64,000 nt of DNA from an uncultured Peptostreptococcaceae bacterium (GCA_910588185.1 CAJUQR010000008.1:1-64000); one strand, 5' to 3'. Counted from the first letter of the stretch, positions 10,062 to 18,992 are shown. Program-made: numbers and translations. Notes: a model not told the origin generated them from the sequence alone.

Positions 10062-11059
10062 ATAAGAACCTCCTTATAAGCGTCTTTAAGTTGTTCTATA
10101 TTCATAGGTACAAGTTTATAACTTCCTATCTTTTCAACTTGAATTGTAACTATAATATTGTCTTCTGCCTTTTTATCATGGATTACAGCTTCTATAACCT
10201 TATCTGTGTCGGCATGGCACTTTGTAGGAAGATTTTCTTTTTTTAAAACTGATAAAAGTCTTTTTCTTACTAAAATATCTGTCATGGGAATCATGCCAAG
10301 AGCAACACATTGTCCATGGAGAAGCCCAGTAACGCTTTCTATTCCATGACCTAAAGTATGTCCAAAATTGAGCACTTTTCTCAAATTAGACTCACGTTCA
10401 TCTTCTTCTACAACCCTAGCTTTTATCTTTAAAGCTCTTGCAATTATTTCTTCTAATTGGCTTTTAATGCTGTTTTTCTCTATAAAATCAAATAATTCCG
10501 CATCAAAAGTAGCCGCCATCTTTATTATTTCCGCTGCTCCGCAGGCGAACTGCTCCTCGCTTAAAGTAGCAAGTACATCAGGGTCTACAAGCACAGCTTT
10601 AGGCTGATAAAATGCCCCTACTATATTCTTGACGCCGCACAAATCTATGGCAGTCTTCCCTCCTACTGAAGAATCAACCTGTGAAAGCAATGTAGTAGGA
10701 ATATTATAAAAATCTATTCCTCTCATATAGCATGATGCTGCAAATCCTGCTAAATCTCCTACAACTCCGCCTCCAACAGCTACTACACAGTCTTTTCTAG
10801 TAAACTGCTCTTTTAGCATAACCTCACACAGCATCTTCAGGTTATCAAAATTCTTGGATTCCTCTCCTTGCTCTATACAGACCAGGCTATAATCTTTACA
10901 AGCTTTACAAATATGCTCTGCATATTCTTTTGGGACACCGCTATCCGTTACTATTAACGTCTTTCTTCCAAGTTCAAGAAGTTCCTCTGCTTTTTGAAGC
11001 ACTCCTCTTTCCAGAATTATATCATAGCTGTTTTTACCAAGTGACACACCTATATTCAT
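10058..11059 (-). CDS. aroB: 3-dehydroquinate synthase
   Basis: Cyclises DAHP to 3-dehydroquinate using NAD+ and a divalent metal. The 333-residue protein has the glycine-rich VAVGGGVVGDLAGFAASCYMRG segment (near 93-114), PTTLLSQVDSSVGGKTAID (near 121-139) and the metal ligands in EIIKMA and NFGHTLGHGIE (near 231-241). It starts 3 bases after pheA. Confidence 0.96.
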   Translation of the reverse strand: MNIGVSLGKNSYDIILERGVLQKAEELLELGRKTLIVTDSGVPKEYAEHICKACKDYSLVCIEQGEESKNFDNLKMLCEVMLKEQFTRKDCVVAVGGGVVGDLAGFAASCYMRGIDFYNIPTTLLSQVDSSVGGKTAIDLCGVKNIVGAFYQPKAVLVDPDVLATLSEEQFACGAAEIIKMAATFDAELFDFIEKNSIKSQLEEIIARALKIKARVVEEDERESNLRKVLNFGHTLGHGIESVTGLLHGQCVALGMIPMTDILVRKRLLSVLKKENLPTKCHADTDKVIEAVIHDKKAEDNIIVTIQVEKIGSYKLVPMNIEQLKDAYKEVLI

Positions 11060-11062
11060 AAA

Positions 11063-12169
11063 TTATGCCTCCTGTTCATGCAAACTGTTGTATGAACCTA
11101 CTATTTTAATCTTATCGCAGCAGCTCTTCATCTCTTCCACGCATTTCATTCCCTCAGGTCCATAAATATCTCCTTCGGCTTCTACATAAAAATAATACTG
11201 CCACATAAGTTCATGCATAGGTCTTGACCTTAAAGTTCTCATGTTAAAACCATGACGGCCTATAATATTTATAGCTTCCGCAAGGGAGCCTGCCTCGTTT
11301 CTTGCCGTAAATACCAATGAAAAATATGTATTGCCGCTATTGCCGGATTTGCTGTTATCGGTAGCTGAAAATACCGCAAACCTGGTCGTATTGGTTCTGT
11401 CATCATTGATACTTCTTGCAATCACTTCAAGTCCTATCAGTTTAGCCGATTCTGCGCTTGCAATAGCAGCAATGCTTTTATCTTTTTGCTCTTTAACATA
11501 TTCTGCCGCCAATGCAGTGTTTGAATATTCAATTTCTTTAAGCTGATTTTCTTTTATAAATGTGGAGCATTGTGACAACGCCTGCGAATGGCTTACTACC
11601 GTCTTTATATCCTTTAAAGTAGTACCTTCTATTCCAAGCAAATCGTGGGTAACAGCCAAATCATACATACCGTTTATAAAAAGCGATCCTGAAAACATAA
11701 GGTCATTCACTTGATCCACGTCTCCTGCATAACTGTTTTCTACCGGTAGCACTGCACAGTCGCATTCACCTGATTCTACCGCTTCATAAGCTTTTTTAAA
11801 ACTTGTATATGCTATTTTCTTTGCCGCAGGAAAAATCTTAGATGCTGCAATATGTGCAAATGCCCCTTCTGTTCCGCTGTATGCTACTCTCACGCCTTCA
11901 AGCAGTTTGCTCTGATAGCTTCTTGACAGCTTCATCGTATTCTTTAAAAAGTTCATATAATAAGGCTTTATGTCAGAACTTGATATACGCTCTATACCCC
12001 CTGCCACTACCTGTTCTTCTCTTTTTGGATCAAATATAGGTAAACCTTTATGCTTCTTATATTCCGCTACCTTCACTACAAGTTCCATACGTCTTTCAAA
12101 TAAGATGGCCATCTCATTATCTATTTTAGTTATTTCTTTTCTTATATCCTTAAGATCTTCCATTTTCAT
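11063..12169 (-). CDS. pheA: bifunctional chorismate mutase / prephenate dehydratase
   Basis: Converts chorismate to prephenate and then to phenylpyruvate. The N-terminal AroQ-type chorismate mutase helix bundle covers residues 1 to about 85 (DLKDIRKEITKIDNEMAILFERR). Prephenate dehydratase covers about 95-275 (VAYSGTEGAFAHIAA; DRTNTTRFAVF with the catalytic Thr-Arg-Phe). A C-terminal ACT domain (about 280-360) follows. The usual ESRP motif for phenylalanine binding reads RSRP (TLRSRPMHEL), so feedback control may differ. The fusion is typical of many Firmicutes and Proteobacteria. It sits between the aminotransferase and aroB. Confidence 0.94.
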   Translation of the reverse strand: MKMEDLKDIRKEITKIDNEMAILFERRMELVVKVAEYKKHKGLPIFDPKREEQVVAGGIERISSSDIKPYYMNFLKNTMKLSRSYQSKLLEGVRVAYSGTEGAFAHIAASKIFPAAKKIAYTSFKKAYEAVESGECDCAVLPVENSYAGDVDQVNDLMFSGSLFINGMYDLAVTHDLLGIEGTTLKDIKTVVSHSQALSQCSTFIKENQLKEIEYSNTALAAEYVKEQKDKSIAAIASAESAKLIGLEVIARSINDDRTNTTRFAVFSATDNSKSGNSGNTYFSLVFTARNEAGSLAEAINIIGRHGFNMRTLRSRPMHELMWQYYFYVEAEGDIYGPEGMKCVEEMKSCCDKIKIVGSYNSLHEQEA

Positions 12170-12176
12170 TTCCCAC

Positions 12177-13367
12177 CTAAATTAAACCATAACTTTTTGC
12201 CAGCTTCCTGAACGCTTCTTCTGAATTTTTTATCTGATTTTTGCTTACACAATAAGATATTCTCACGTATCCGTCCATGCCGAAACTATCGCTTGGAACT
12301 ATAAGCAGCTCATACTTTTTAGCTCTTTCAGAAAATTCATTGCTGTCTCCGCTTGGAGATTTTACAAACAAATAAAAAGCTCCGTCAGGACTTATAGCTT
12401 CAAATCCACAGACAGTTATAATGTCATATATTAATCTTCTGTTTTCTTCATAAACTGCAATATCAGATACAACGCCTTGATTTTCTGCAACCACTTTTTG
12501 TAAAAGACTTGGAGCACATACAAATCCAAGGCTCCTTCCGCTTCCGCAGATGGTATCAAACAATATTTTTCTGCTGGCAGCTTTAGGAGAAACTAATATG
12601 TATCCGATTCTTTCTCCCGGAAGAGACAATGACTTACTGTACGAATAACAAATAATCGTATTATCATAATAATGCGCAGGAAATGCCAGCTTAATCTCTC
12701 CATATACAAGTTCTCTGTATGGTTCATCAGAAATCAGATATATTTCTTTGCCATATTTCTTCTCTTTTTCACTTAAAAACATGCCAAGTTTTTTAAGCGT
12801 ATCTTCAGTCAATATTGCGCCCGTAGGATTGTTAGGAGAATTTATTATAACCGCCGCAGTTTTTTCAGAAAAAGCATTTTCAAGGGCAGCAAAATCCACC
12901 TGAAAATCACTTTTTGTTACGGGTACTTCTACTGTCTTGGCGCCGGCATTCTCAATAAACACTTTGTACTCAGGAAAATACGGAGTAAATACTATTACCT
13001 CTTCTCCTGCCTGAGTCACAGATTTGAGAGATATAGTCAAAGAAGCAGCGGCTCCTGCTGTCATATATACGTCCGAAAATTCTGCTCCTAAATCATATTT
13101 CTCATTTATATAATCTGCAATGGCTTTTCTTGTCCCTTGATCTCCTGCGGCTGAAGTATATCCATGTAAAGCCACAGGATCTTCTTCAGTCAAAAGTCTA
13201 GTCATGCACTCTGTTATCTCTTTTGGACAAGGCACACTTGGATTGCCTATACTGAAATCAAAAACTTTGTCTTCACCTACTATGGCTTTTCTTTGTTTTC
13301 CAAATTCAAAAAGCTCTCTTATCACTGAGCTGCTTTGTCCTCGCTGTGTCATTTTTTCATTTATCAT
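12177..13367 (-). CDS. PLP-dependent aminotransferase, class I (probable aromatic/aspartate type)
   Basis: First gene of the aromatic operon, 396 residues, fold-type I. It has FSIGNPSVPCP near 38-48, SPNNPTGAI (near 171-179), DEPYRELVY near 208 and the Schiff-base lysine in CYSYSKSLSLPGERIGYI near 235-252. A C-terminal VRISYCVS closes the family pattern. From its place beside pheA and tyrA I infer that it transaminates phenylpyruvate and 4-hydroxyphenylpyruvate to phenylalanine and tyrosine. A wider aspartate aminotransferase role is possible. It is preceded by a consensus promoter overlapped downstream by a probable TetR operator. Confidence 0.88.
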   Translation of the reverse strand: MINEKMTQRGQSSSVIRELFEFGKQRKAIVGEDKVFDFSIGNPSVPCPKEITECMTRLLTEEDPVALHGYTSAAGDQGTRKAIADYINEKYDLGAEFSDVYMTAGAAASLTISLKSVTQAGEEVIVFTPYFPEYKVFIENAGAKTVEVPVTKSDFQVDFAALENAFSEKTAAVIINSPNNPTGAILTEDTLKKLGMFLSEKEKKYGKEIYLISDEPYRELVYGEIKLAFPAHYYDNTIICYSYSKSLSLPGERIGYILVSPKAASRKILFDTICGSGRSLGFVCAPSLLQKVVAENQGVVSDIAVYEENRRLIYDIITVCGFEAISPDGAFYLFVKSPSGDSNEFSERAKKYELLIVPSDSFGMDGYVRISYCVSKNQIKNSEEAFRKLAKSYGLI

Positions 13368-13391
13368 AAACGCACCTCTTAAGTTATCACT

Positions 13392-13403
13392 GTTAACTAT
13401 ATT
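13392..13403. promoter_or_regulatory. putative TetR operator, aro side
   Basis: GTTAACTATATT here is repeated in inverse orientation at 13478-13489 (12 of 12 bases identical). It overlaps the expected transcription start of the aro operon, so binding would repress. Confidence 0.6.
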
Positions 13404-13405
13404 GA

Positions 13406-13434
13406 ATTATACGCATTTTTTATTGATAAGTCAA
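13406..13434 (-). promoter_or_regulatory. promoter of the aro operon
   Basis: On the minus strand: -35 TTGACT (13429-13434), a 17-base spacer, and -10 TATAAT (13406-13411). A GTTAAC-centred dyad element lies directly downstream of the -10. Confidence 0.85.
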
Positions 13435-13451
13435 CAGTTCTATAAAAAATA

Positions 13452-13489
13452 TTGCATGTTTTTAAAATAAATATTATAATATAGTTAAC
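13452..13489 (+). promoter_or_regulatory. tetR promoter with overlapping operator
   Basis: -35 TTGCAT (13452-13457), 17-base spacer, -10 TATAAT (13475-13480). The dyad element at 13478-13489 (AATATAGTTAAC) overlaps the -10, consistent with autorepression. Confidence 0.65.
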
Positions 13490-13512
13490 GACATTAACCA
13501 AAGGAGGAGCCA

Positions 13513-14031
13513 ATGGAAGATATCGATAGCGCTTTAGTCTTAAGAGAAAAGCTTCTCTCAGCAGGTATTGATGAAATAGTTACCCATGGTGTAGAAGGTT
13601 TTTCTTTGCGCAGAGTAGCTGCAGCATGCGGTGCAAGTTGCGCTGCACCTTATAAACATTTCAAAAACAAATATGAATTTGTAAAAGAAATCATATCATA
13701 TGTTGAAGATAAATGGGACAGGCTTCAATTTCAGATTTGTTCTGCCATAGATGATCCAAAAGACCGTATATCAGAACTTGCTGTCGCCAACGTTAAATTT
13801 AAAGTTGCCAATCCTCTGTATGGAATGGGGAATTCTCCCTTTGCTCCCAGTATATCCAATGAAATCCAAAGCTTCTGTACTTCTAAATCTTATATTGATG
13901 CTCATGAAATAATTTTTGCAATATCCACTATCATCTGCGGTACCGCTGTACTTATCCAATCAGGCGAATTAGAAAACTCAGAAAAAACTTTTTCTCTTCT
14001 TAAAAAACGTATAATAAAAGAATTAAAATAA
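13513..14031 (+). CDS. TetR-family transcriptional regulator
   Basis: A 172-residue protein with an N-terminal TetR helix-turn-helix: residues about 8-55, including DEIVTHGVEGFSLRRVAAACG, then CAAPYKHFKNKYEFVKEII at the recognition helix and the following helix. The rest is the usual all-helical ligand/dimer domain and shows no recognisable effector signature. It is divergent from the aro operon, with the same 12-base element at both promoters, so I infer that it represses the aromatic operon and itself. A strong AAGGAGG precedes ATG by 6 bases. The ligand is unknown; an aromatic metabolite would be the obvious guess. Confidence 0.85.
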   Translation: MEDIDSALVLREKLLSAGIDEIVTHGVEGFSLRRVAAACGASCAAPYKHFKNKYEFVKEIISYVEDKWDRLQFQICSAIDDPKDRISELAVANVKFKVANPLYGMGNSPFAPSISNEIQSFCTSKSYIDAHEIIFAISTIICGTAVLIQSGELENSEKTFSLLKKRIIKELK

Positions 14032-14046
14032 AAAATGGCATAATAA

Positions 14047-14091
14047 AAACACCTTTGAATGTCTTCTTTCTTGAAGTTTACAAAGGTGTTT
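14047..14091. terminator. bidirectional terminator between tetR and rqcP
   Basis: Arms AAACACCTTTG and CAAAGGTGTTT are perfectly complementary, with T-rich flanks serving convergent genes. Confidence 0.85.
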
Positions 14092-14095
14092 ATTT

Positions 14096-14335
14096 TTACA
14101 TAATTTTATACATAGTTACCGCATCTTCTTTTTTGCAAGATTCACTCAAATTTAAGACCTGTGCAGAAATAGAATTATTTCCGAATTCTACTCTGATAAT
14201 ATCACCAACCTTGACCTCTGTCCCGGCTTTTGCAACTTTATCATTCACAAACACCCTGCCCTGATCACAAGCTTCCTTTGCAATTGTGCGTCTCTTTATG
14301 AGTCTTGAGTTTTTTAAAAACTTATCTATTCTCAT
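14096..14335 (-). CDS. rqcP: S4-domain RNA-binding protein RqcP (YabO/Hsp15-like)
   Basis: A 79-residue single S4 domain: MRIDKFLKNSRLIKRRTIAKEACDQG (residues 1-26), then GRVFVNDKVAKAGTEVKVGD. This size and motif match YabO/RqcP, which binds stalled 50S-peptidyl-tRNA complexes and works with RqcH in alanine tailing. It is the last gene of a yabM-mazG-hup-rqcP run, equivalent to the Bacillus yabM-yabN-yabO order. rqcH is not in the window. Confidence 0.88.
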   Translation of the reverse strand: MRIDKFLKNSRLIKRRTIAKEACDQGRVFVNDKVAKAGTEVKVGDIIRVEFGNNSISAQVLNLSESCKKEDAVTMYKIM

Positions 14336-14355
14336 TTAGCCTATTAAATTTAAGC

Positions 14356-14634
14356 CTATTTATTTACAGCATCCTTAAGAGCTTTGCCTGCCTTGAATAC
14401 AGGAGCTTTTGATGCAGCGATTTCAATAACTTCTTCAGGCTTTCTAGGGTTTCTTCCCTGTCTAGCTTTTCTTTCTCTAGTTTCAAAAGTACCAAATCCG
14501 ATTAACTGTACTTTATCTCCCTTTATCAGAGCTTCTTCAATGCTTGCAACCAATGCATTAATTGCTGCCTCTGCATCCTTTTTTGTAAAATCAGTCTTTT
14601 CTGCCACAGCAGCTACTAATTCAGCCTTGTTCAT
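14356..14634 (-). CDS. hup: HU-family DNA-binding protein
   Basis: A 92-residue histone-like protein of standard HU length. It starts NKAELVAAVAEKTDFTKKDAE and carries the signature GFGTFETRERKARQGRNPRKPEE (near 47-69) that forms the DNA-binding arms. It acts as a homodimer in nucleoid packing. RBS AAGGAGG is 5-6 bases upstream. It is inserted between mazG and rqcP, a placement often seen in Clostridia. Confidence 0.96.
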   Translation of the reverse strand: MNKAELVAAVAEKTDFTKKDAEAAINALVASIEEALIKGDKVQLIGFGTFETRERKARQGRNPRKPEEVIEIAASKAPVFKAGKALKDAVNK

Positions 14635-14670
14635 CTAAAATTCCTCCTTAAATATAGTTTGATGACCAAA

Positions 14671-15513
14671 TCATCTCTCGTTTTTTCCAAGCTCCTTAGC
14701 TTCATCCCATAACTTGTCCATTTCATCAAGAGTCATATCTTCCATCCGTTTGCCGCAAGCCAAACCTTGATTTTCAATATAAGAAAACCTCTTGATAAAC
14801 TTATCTGTTGTTATTCCCAGCGCCTCTTCTGGATCAACCTTCAGAAATCTGGCTACATTGACCACAGAGAACAGCAGATCCCCTAATTCTTCTGTGATTG
14901 ATGACAAGTTATTTCCAACCAAATTATAAGCTTCAATCAGTTCAGCAGTCTCCTCTTTGACTTTATCTACAGCATCTGAAACGTTGTCCCAGTCAAAACC
15001 TATATCTGCTGCCTTCTTTTGAACTTTAAATGCTCTAGTCAGAGCCGGAAATGCAAAAGGTACATCTTTAAGCCTATCGCTATAAGTATTGCTTGATTTC
15101 TCTCTTGCCTTGATATTTTCCCATTTTTCAAGGACATTGTCAATAGATTTTACCTCATTATTTGAACTTTCTTTCAAAAAAACATAGGGATGGCGACGTA
15201 TCATTTTGTCGCACTCTCTGTTAACCACACTTTTTAGGCAAAATTTTCCTTCTTCTTCGCCTAAATTACTGTGAAATACTACTTGAAGCATTATATCTCC
15301 AAGCTCTTCTTCCAGATTATCGTAGTCATTTTTATTTATTGCCTCGACTGCTTCATAAGCTTCTTCTATCATACAGCTTCTTAACGTTTCATGGTTCTGC
15401 TTCTTGTCCCAGGGACATTCTTTTCTAAGAATACCTATTATTTCTTTCAGCCTTACTACCGCCTCTTCATCTGTATCCGCAGGAGAAGCCAGATGCAAAT
15501 ATTGTTCTTTCAT
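14671..15513 (-). CDS. mazG: nucleoside triphosphate pyrophosphohydrolase MazG
   Basis: Hydrolyses non-canonical or excess NTPs to NMP and PPi. The 280-residue protein has two MazG domains. The first contains CPWDKKQNHETLRSCMIEEAYE near 35-56 with EELGDIMLQVVFH. The second contains KVKEETAELIEAY, EELGDLLFSVVNVAR and the EExxD metal sites. It is slightly longer than the E. coli enzyme (about 263) and lacks the tetrapyrrole-methylase domain of B. subtilis YabN. It lies between the flippase-like yabM gene and hup. Confidence 0.93.
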   Translation of the reverse strand: MKEQYLHLASPADTDEEAVVRLKEIIGILRKECPWDKKQNHETLRSCMIEEAYEAVEAINKNDYDNLEEELGDIMLQVVFHSNLGEEEGKFCLKSVVNRECDKMIRRHPYVFLKESSNNEVKSIDNVLEKWENIKAREKSSNTYSDRLKDVPFAFPALTRAFKVQKKAADIGFDWDNVSDAVDKVKEETAELIEAYNLVGNNLSSITEELGDLLFSVVNVARFLKVDPEEALGITTDKFIKRFSYIENQGLACGKRMEDMTLDEMDKLWDEAKELGKNER

Positions 15514-15524
15514 TACTGTTTCCT

Positions 15525-17132
15525 CTATTTTATGAATTTATCCAAAATTTTAACCAATTTTTGACCGCTAGGTATCCTTCCTATTTCTTCCTTTGTAATC
15601 GCTTTTAATGCTAAAATCAAAACTCCGTATACAATCACTCCTATACCTATGGCGATTAGAGTTGCCATAGTGTTACTTTCAAGAGCCATATATACAAGTT
15701 TATATGAAGCAAATGCACAAATTCCCATTATTACTGATGCTACAGTAGGTTTAACAAAGGCGAGATTCATATCTATTTTAGTGCCGGTATATTTTGTTAC
15801 TGCTCCCATATTAAGCACAAGAGCAATAGCATATACAAATATCGAACCTATAGCAGCTCCTTTTATATTCAGAGACGGAATGGCAACTAATATATATGTT
15901 AATACGATTTTTGCAACAGCCCCTATAGCTAGGTTTTTTACAGGTATCATCTGTTTATTTATACCTTGCAATATTCCTGTAGTCGTCTGCAATACTGACA
16001 TGAGAGCCACGCTTATACACATTATCATCAGCGTCGGCGCTGCACTGGCTACGCCTGCCGGTTCTTTAGGAAACAACAGAAGCAAAATCGGTTCGGCTAA
16101 AGCCATGATTCCTATAGCACAAGGCATTCCTATTATCATGCTTGTTCTTATGCCAAGATTTATATTCTCATGTACTTCGCCTTTATTCCCTATTCTAAAA
16201 GCTCCCGCAACCGCCGGAACCATAGCTATGGCTACCGACTGAGTTATGACTTGAGGAAGCCCAACCATAGTATTGCAATATCCGCTAAGCTGCCCCCATA
16301 AAATTCTGGCTTCGTCTATAGAAAATCCACTATCAAGCAGTCTTCTGGTTACAAGCATACTGTCAGCCGCATTCACCAAAGGCAATATGGAAGAACCTAT
16401 AGTTATGGGGATTGCAATTATAAGTATCTGCTTAATTATCTCTTTGCTGCTTTCTCTCTCTCCTTTTCTGTGGTATTTCTTTATATTATAATTTATTACA
16501 CGCTTGCTGCAAAAATATATCAAAACCACAACTATCAAGCCTGCAATAGAGCCTGCTGTAGCTCCAAAAGTAGCTCCTGCTGCTGCTGAATCAAGTGATT
16601 CATCCATGAGAGTATATGCAAGAGCCAAACCCACACCTACTCTAAAGACTTGTTCTACAAATTGAGAAACAGCCGTAGGATTCATATTCTGCCTGCCCTG
16701 GAAATATCCTCTGAACGCAGACATTACCGGTACAAATATCAATGCCGGAGCTATAGCCTTAAGCGGTTTTAACGCGCCTATATCTCCTATAACATGTTCT
16801 GATATAAACCCTGCTCCAAAATAACATACAGCGAAAGCAAACAAGCCTATAAAAAACAACAGCCAGCTTGAAACCTTAAAAACTTTGTGTGCCCCTTCAT
16901 AATCCTTTAATGCAATTTTTTCAGATACCAGTCTTGAAATAGCTACAGGTATTCCGGCTGTCGCTATTACTAAGAACAACGCATAGAGCGGATAAGCGTA
17001 TCCATAATATGCCATACCCTCTTCTCCGATTAAACTCTGAAGAGGTATTCTGAAAAATGCTCCTAAAAGTTTCACTACAAGCCCGGCTATTCCAAGCACG
17101 GCAGCTCCTCTTAAAATTTTATTACCTGACAT
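15525..17132 (-). CDS. polysaccharide/lipid flippase, SpoVB/MurJ-like (YabM position)
   Basis: A 535-residue membrane protein of the MOP superfamily with about 14 predicted membrane segments. The N-terminus (KILRGAAVLGIAGLVVKLLGAFFRIPLQSLIG) and RGYFQGRQNMNPTAVSQFVEQ near residues 145-165 are characteristic of SpoVB and related oligosaccharidyl-lipid flippases. By synteny with mfd, spoVT and mazG it corresponds to Bacillus yabM. The substrate is not readable from sequence; lipid II or another wall precursor is likely. Confidence 0.88.
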   Translation of the reverse strand: MSGNKILRGAAVLGIAGLVVKLLGAFFRIPLQSLIGEEGMAYYGYAYPLYALFLVIATAGIPVAISRLVSEKIALKDYEGAHKVFKVSSWLLFFIGLFAFAVCYFGAGFISEHVIGDIGALKPLKAIAPALIFVPVMSAFRGYFQGRQNMNPTAVSQFVEQVFRVGVGLALAYTLMDESLDSAAAGATFGATAGSIAGLIVVVLIYFCSKRVINYNIKKYHRKGERESSKEIIKQILIIAIPITIGSSILPLVNAADSMLVTRRLLDSGFSIDEARILWGQLSGYCNTMVGLPQVITQSVAIAMVPAVAGAFRIGNKGEVHENINLGIRTSMIIGMPCAIGIMALAEPILLLLFPKEPAGVASAAPTLMIMCISVALMSVLQTTTGILQGINKQMIPVKNLAIGAVAKIVLTYILVAIPSLNIKGAAIGSIFVYAIALVLNMGAVTKYTGTKIDMNLAFVKPTVASVIMGICAFASYKLVYMALESNTMATLIAIGIGVIVYGVLILALKAITKEEIGRIPSGQKLVKILDKFIK

Positions 17133-17150
17133 CCCCTAATGTCCTTTCTT

Positions 17151-18440
17151 TTATAACTGATTCAGAATTTTTTCTGTAGCCTTTTCAGCTTCAAAAATTA
17201 CCTTTTCAACATCTATAGTAGTATATTCTCCGTCATCATAAAGTACTCTGCCATCTACCATAGTAAGCACAACATCGCTTCCCGATGCAGAGTAAACCAC
17301 ATTGTTTCTAAGATCGTGAACAGGATGCATATGCACAGCCGACAAATCTAAAACTATCAAATCAGCTTTTGCACCCTCTTTCATCACGCCGCAGTCCATT
17401 CTACCCTGACCCAAAGCGCCTCCAAGAGTTGCTGCTCTCAAAGTATCTTCAGGTGATATTACCTTAGGATCATAGAAATGTGCTTTAGGCGCTATCGCAA
17501 ACAATTTCATCTCTTCTATAAAATTAAGGCTGTTGTTGCTTGCAGTACTGTCTGTTCCTATAGCAACATTAATATTATTATTCAAAAGTTTTGGAATATT
17601 GCATACACCGCTGGCTAATTTTAAATTACTGCAAGGATTTGATGCGACAGTAACACCTTTTTCCTTTAGAATTTCAAAATCATTTTTTTCTATCCACACG
17701 CAATGAGCTGCTGTAGCAGGAACATCAAAAAGTCCCAGATCATTAAAATACTCCACAGGAGTTTTTCCTTGATGTCTTTGCTTACATTCTTCATGCTCTC
17801 GTTTTGTCTCTGAAACATGTACATGAACACGAGTATTATTCTCTACTGCAAACTGGGCAACTGCGCTTACCGCCAAATGATTTGAAGTATATTCTGCGTG
17901 TATGCTTGCATCTACCTTTATTCTCTCATTATTGGTATTGTGATATTGCTCAAAAGCACTTTTCAGTTCTTTCATAGAAGGCAGAGTCCAAACATTTCTG
18001 TCATCAAAATTAACTATAGCTCTTGACAGATTTGCTTTTATTCCGCTGTCTACTACAGCTCTTGCCATATCATCCATAAAATAATACATCTCGCTTGAAG
18101 ATACTATTCCAAATCTAAGAGATTCGGCATAAGATAACATGCTTCCCCAGTAAATTGCATTGCCGTCAAGCTTATCTTCAAAAGGGAAAATTCTATCATT
18201 CAGCCAATCCTGGAGCGCCAAATTTTCTCCATATCCTCTCATAAGAGACATTGGAGAGTGAGCGTGAGAATTATAAAATCCAGACATCAAAAGTTTGCCT
18301 TTGCCATCATATTCTCTGCCAAAATCTCCTTCAGGCTTTTCTTTACCTATATATATGATGTAATCGTCCTTTGTAGCCACATACATATCTTGTTTAACTT
18401 CTATATTTTCGTCCAATATTGTAATATTTTTAAAAATCAT
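17151..18440 (-). CDS. amidohydrolase, MTA/SAH deaminase-like (MtaD family)
   Basis: A 429-residue metal-dependent amidohydrolase from the ATG at 18440, which has GGAG 7 bases upstream. A GTG 12 bases earlier overlaps that ribosome-binding site. Metal and catalytic residues are visible: FYNSHAHSPMSLMRGYG (HAH metal pair), DASIHAEYT, HVHVSETKREHEE, THC-type AAHCVW and IGTDSTASNNSLNF. The GTD-SNN signature is that of 5-methylthioadenosine/S-adenosylhomocysteine deaminases, but related cyclic deaminases share it. It interrupts the yabM-spoVT synteny as an extra gene. Confidence 0.85.
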   Translation of the reverse strand: MIFKNITILDENIEVKQDMYVATKDDYIIYIGKEKPEGDFGREYDGKGKLLMSGFYNSHAHSPMSLMRGYGENLALQDWLNDRIFPFEDKLDGNAIYWGSMLSYAESLRFGIVSSSEMYYFMDDMARAVVDSGIKANLSRAIVNFDDRNVWTLPSMKELKSAFEQYHNTNNERIKVDASIHAEYTSNHLAVSAVAQFAVENNTRVHVHVSETKREHEECKQRHQGKTPVEYFNDLGLFDVPATAAHCVWIEKNDFEILKEKGVTVASNPCSNLKLASGVCNIPKLLNNNINVAIGTDSTASNNSLNFIEEMKLFAIAPKAHFYDPKVISPEDTLRAATLGGALGQGRMDCGVMKEGAKADLIVLDLSAVHMHPVHDLRNNVVYSASGSDVVLTMVDGRVLYDDGEYTTIDVEKVIFEAEKATEKILNQL

Positions 18441-18992
18441 AATTTTCTCCACAAATATATATTTTGAAACATATCACAAAAAGTAAAGCTTAAAATCAAT
18501 TAAAAACAGATTTTCTTTTTCGAAGTACCATATCAAATCCCCGAATAATTACCTTTTTTATCACATTTCCCAGGGTATGGCCCCGGAAAACATGCCTAAA
18601 TCATAAAATTAGCAGGGTTAAATCTTCGGCAATTTTTAAAAATATGTACTAGATGAAACATATAATAATGAAATATGGGATTTTACTGAATTTTGTACCC
18701 TGCAAACTTAATGAAAAATTAAAGATTTTCGGGGTCATACCCTGCAAATTACTTTAAAATTACTGTTTTGTCGGGGTTTACACAAAATATTTTTACTGCT
18801 CTAATAAATACTATGCCTAATTTACTCTCTACTTTTTGTGGTGCGTCTCATAACAATTTATTTTATCACAGTTTTGTAACTTTTTCCATGTATTTTAGAT
18901 GTTGTTTAACTAATTTCACCTGTATAAAAAAACCATGGAAGCGAGATACTAAATTTGTAAACGAAATATATCTTTGAAAGGTGCATTAAATT
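18441..18992. repeat. non-coding interval with CAGGGT/ACCCTG repeat elements
   Basis: About 550 bases without a convincing gene between the amidohydrolase and spoVT. A near-duplicate unit of 42-43 bases occurs in tandem (18696-18737 and 18738-18780, both starting TACCCTGCAAA and ending near TCGGGGT). A further copy of the GGGGTCATACCCTG segment lies in inverse orientation at 18571-18590 (CAGGGTATGGCCCCGG). CAGGGT recurs at 18613. Promoter elements for spoVT must lie in the right part. No tRNA or known RNA family recognised. Confidence 0.6.
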
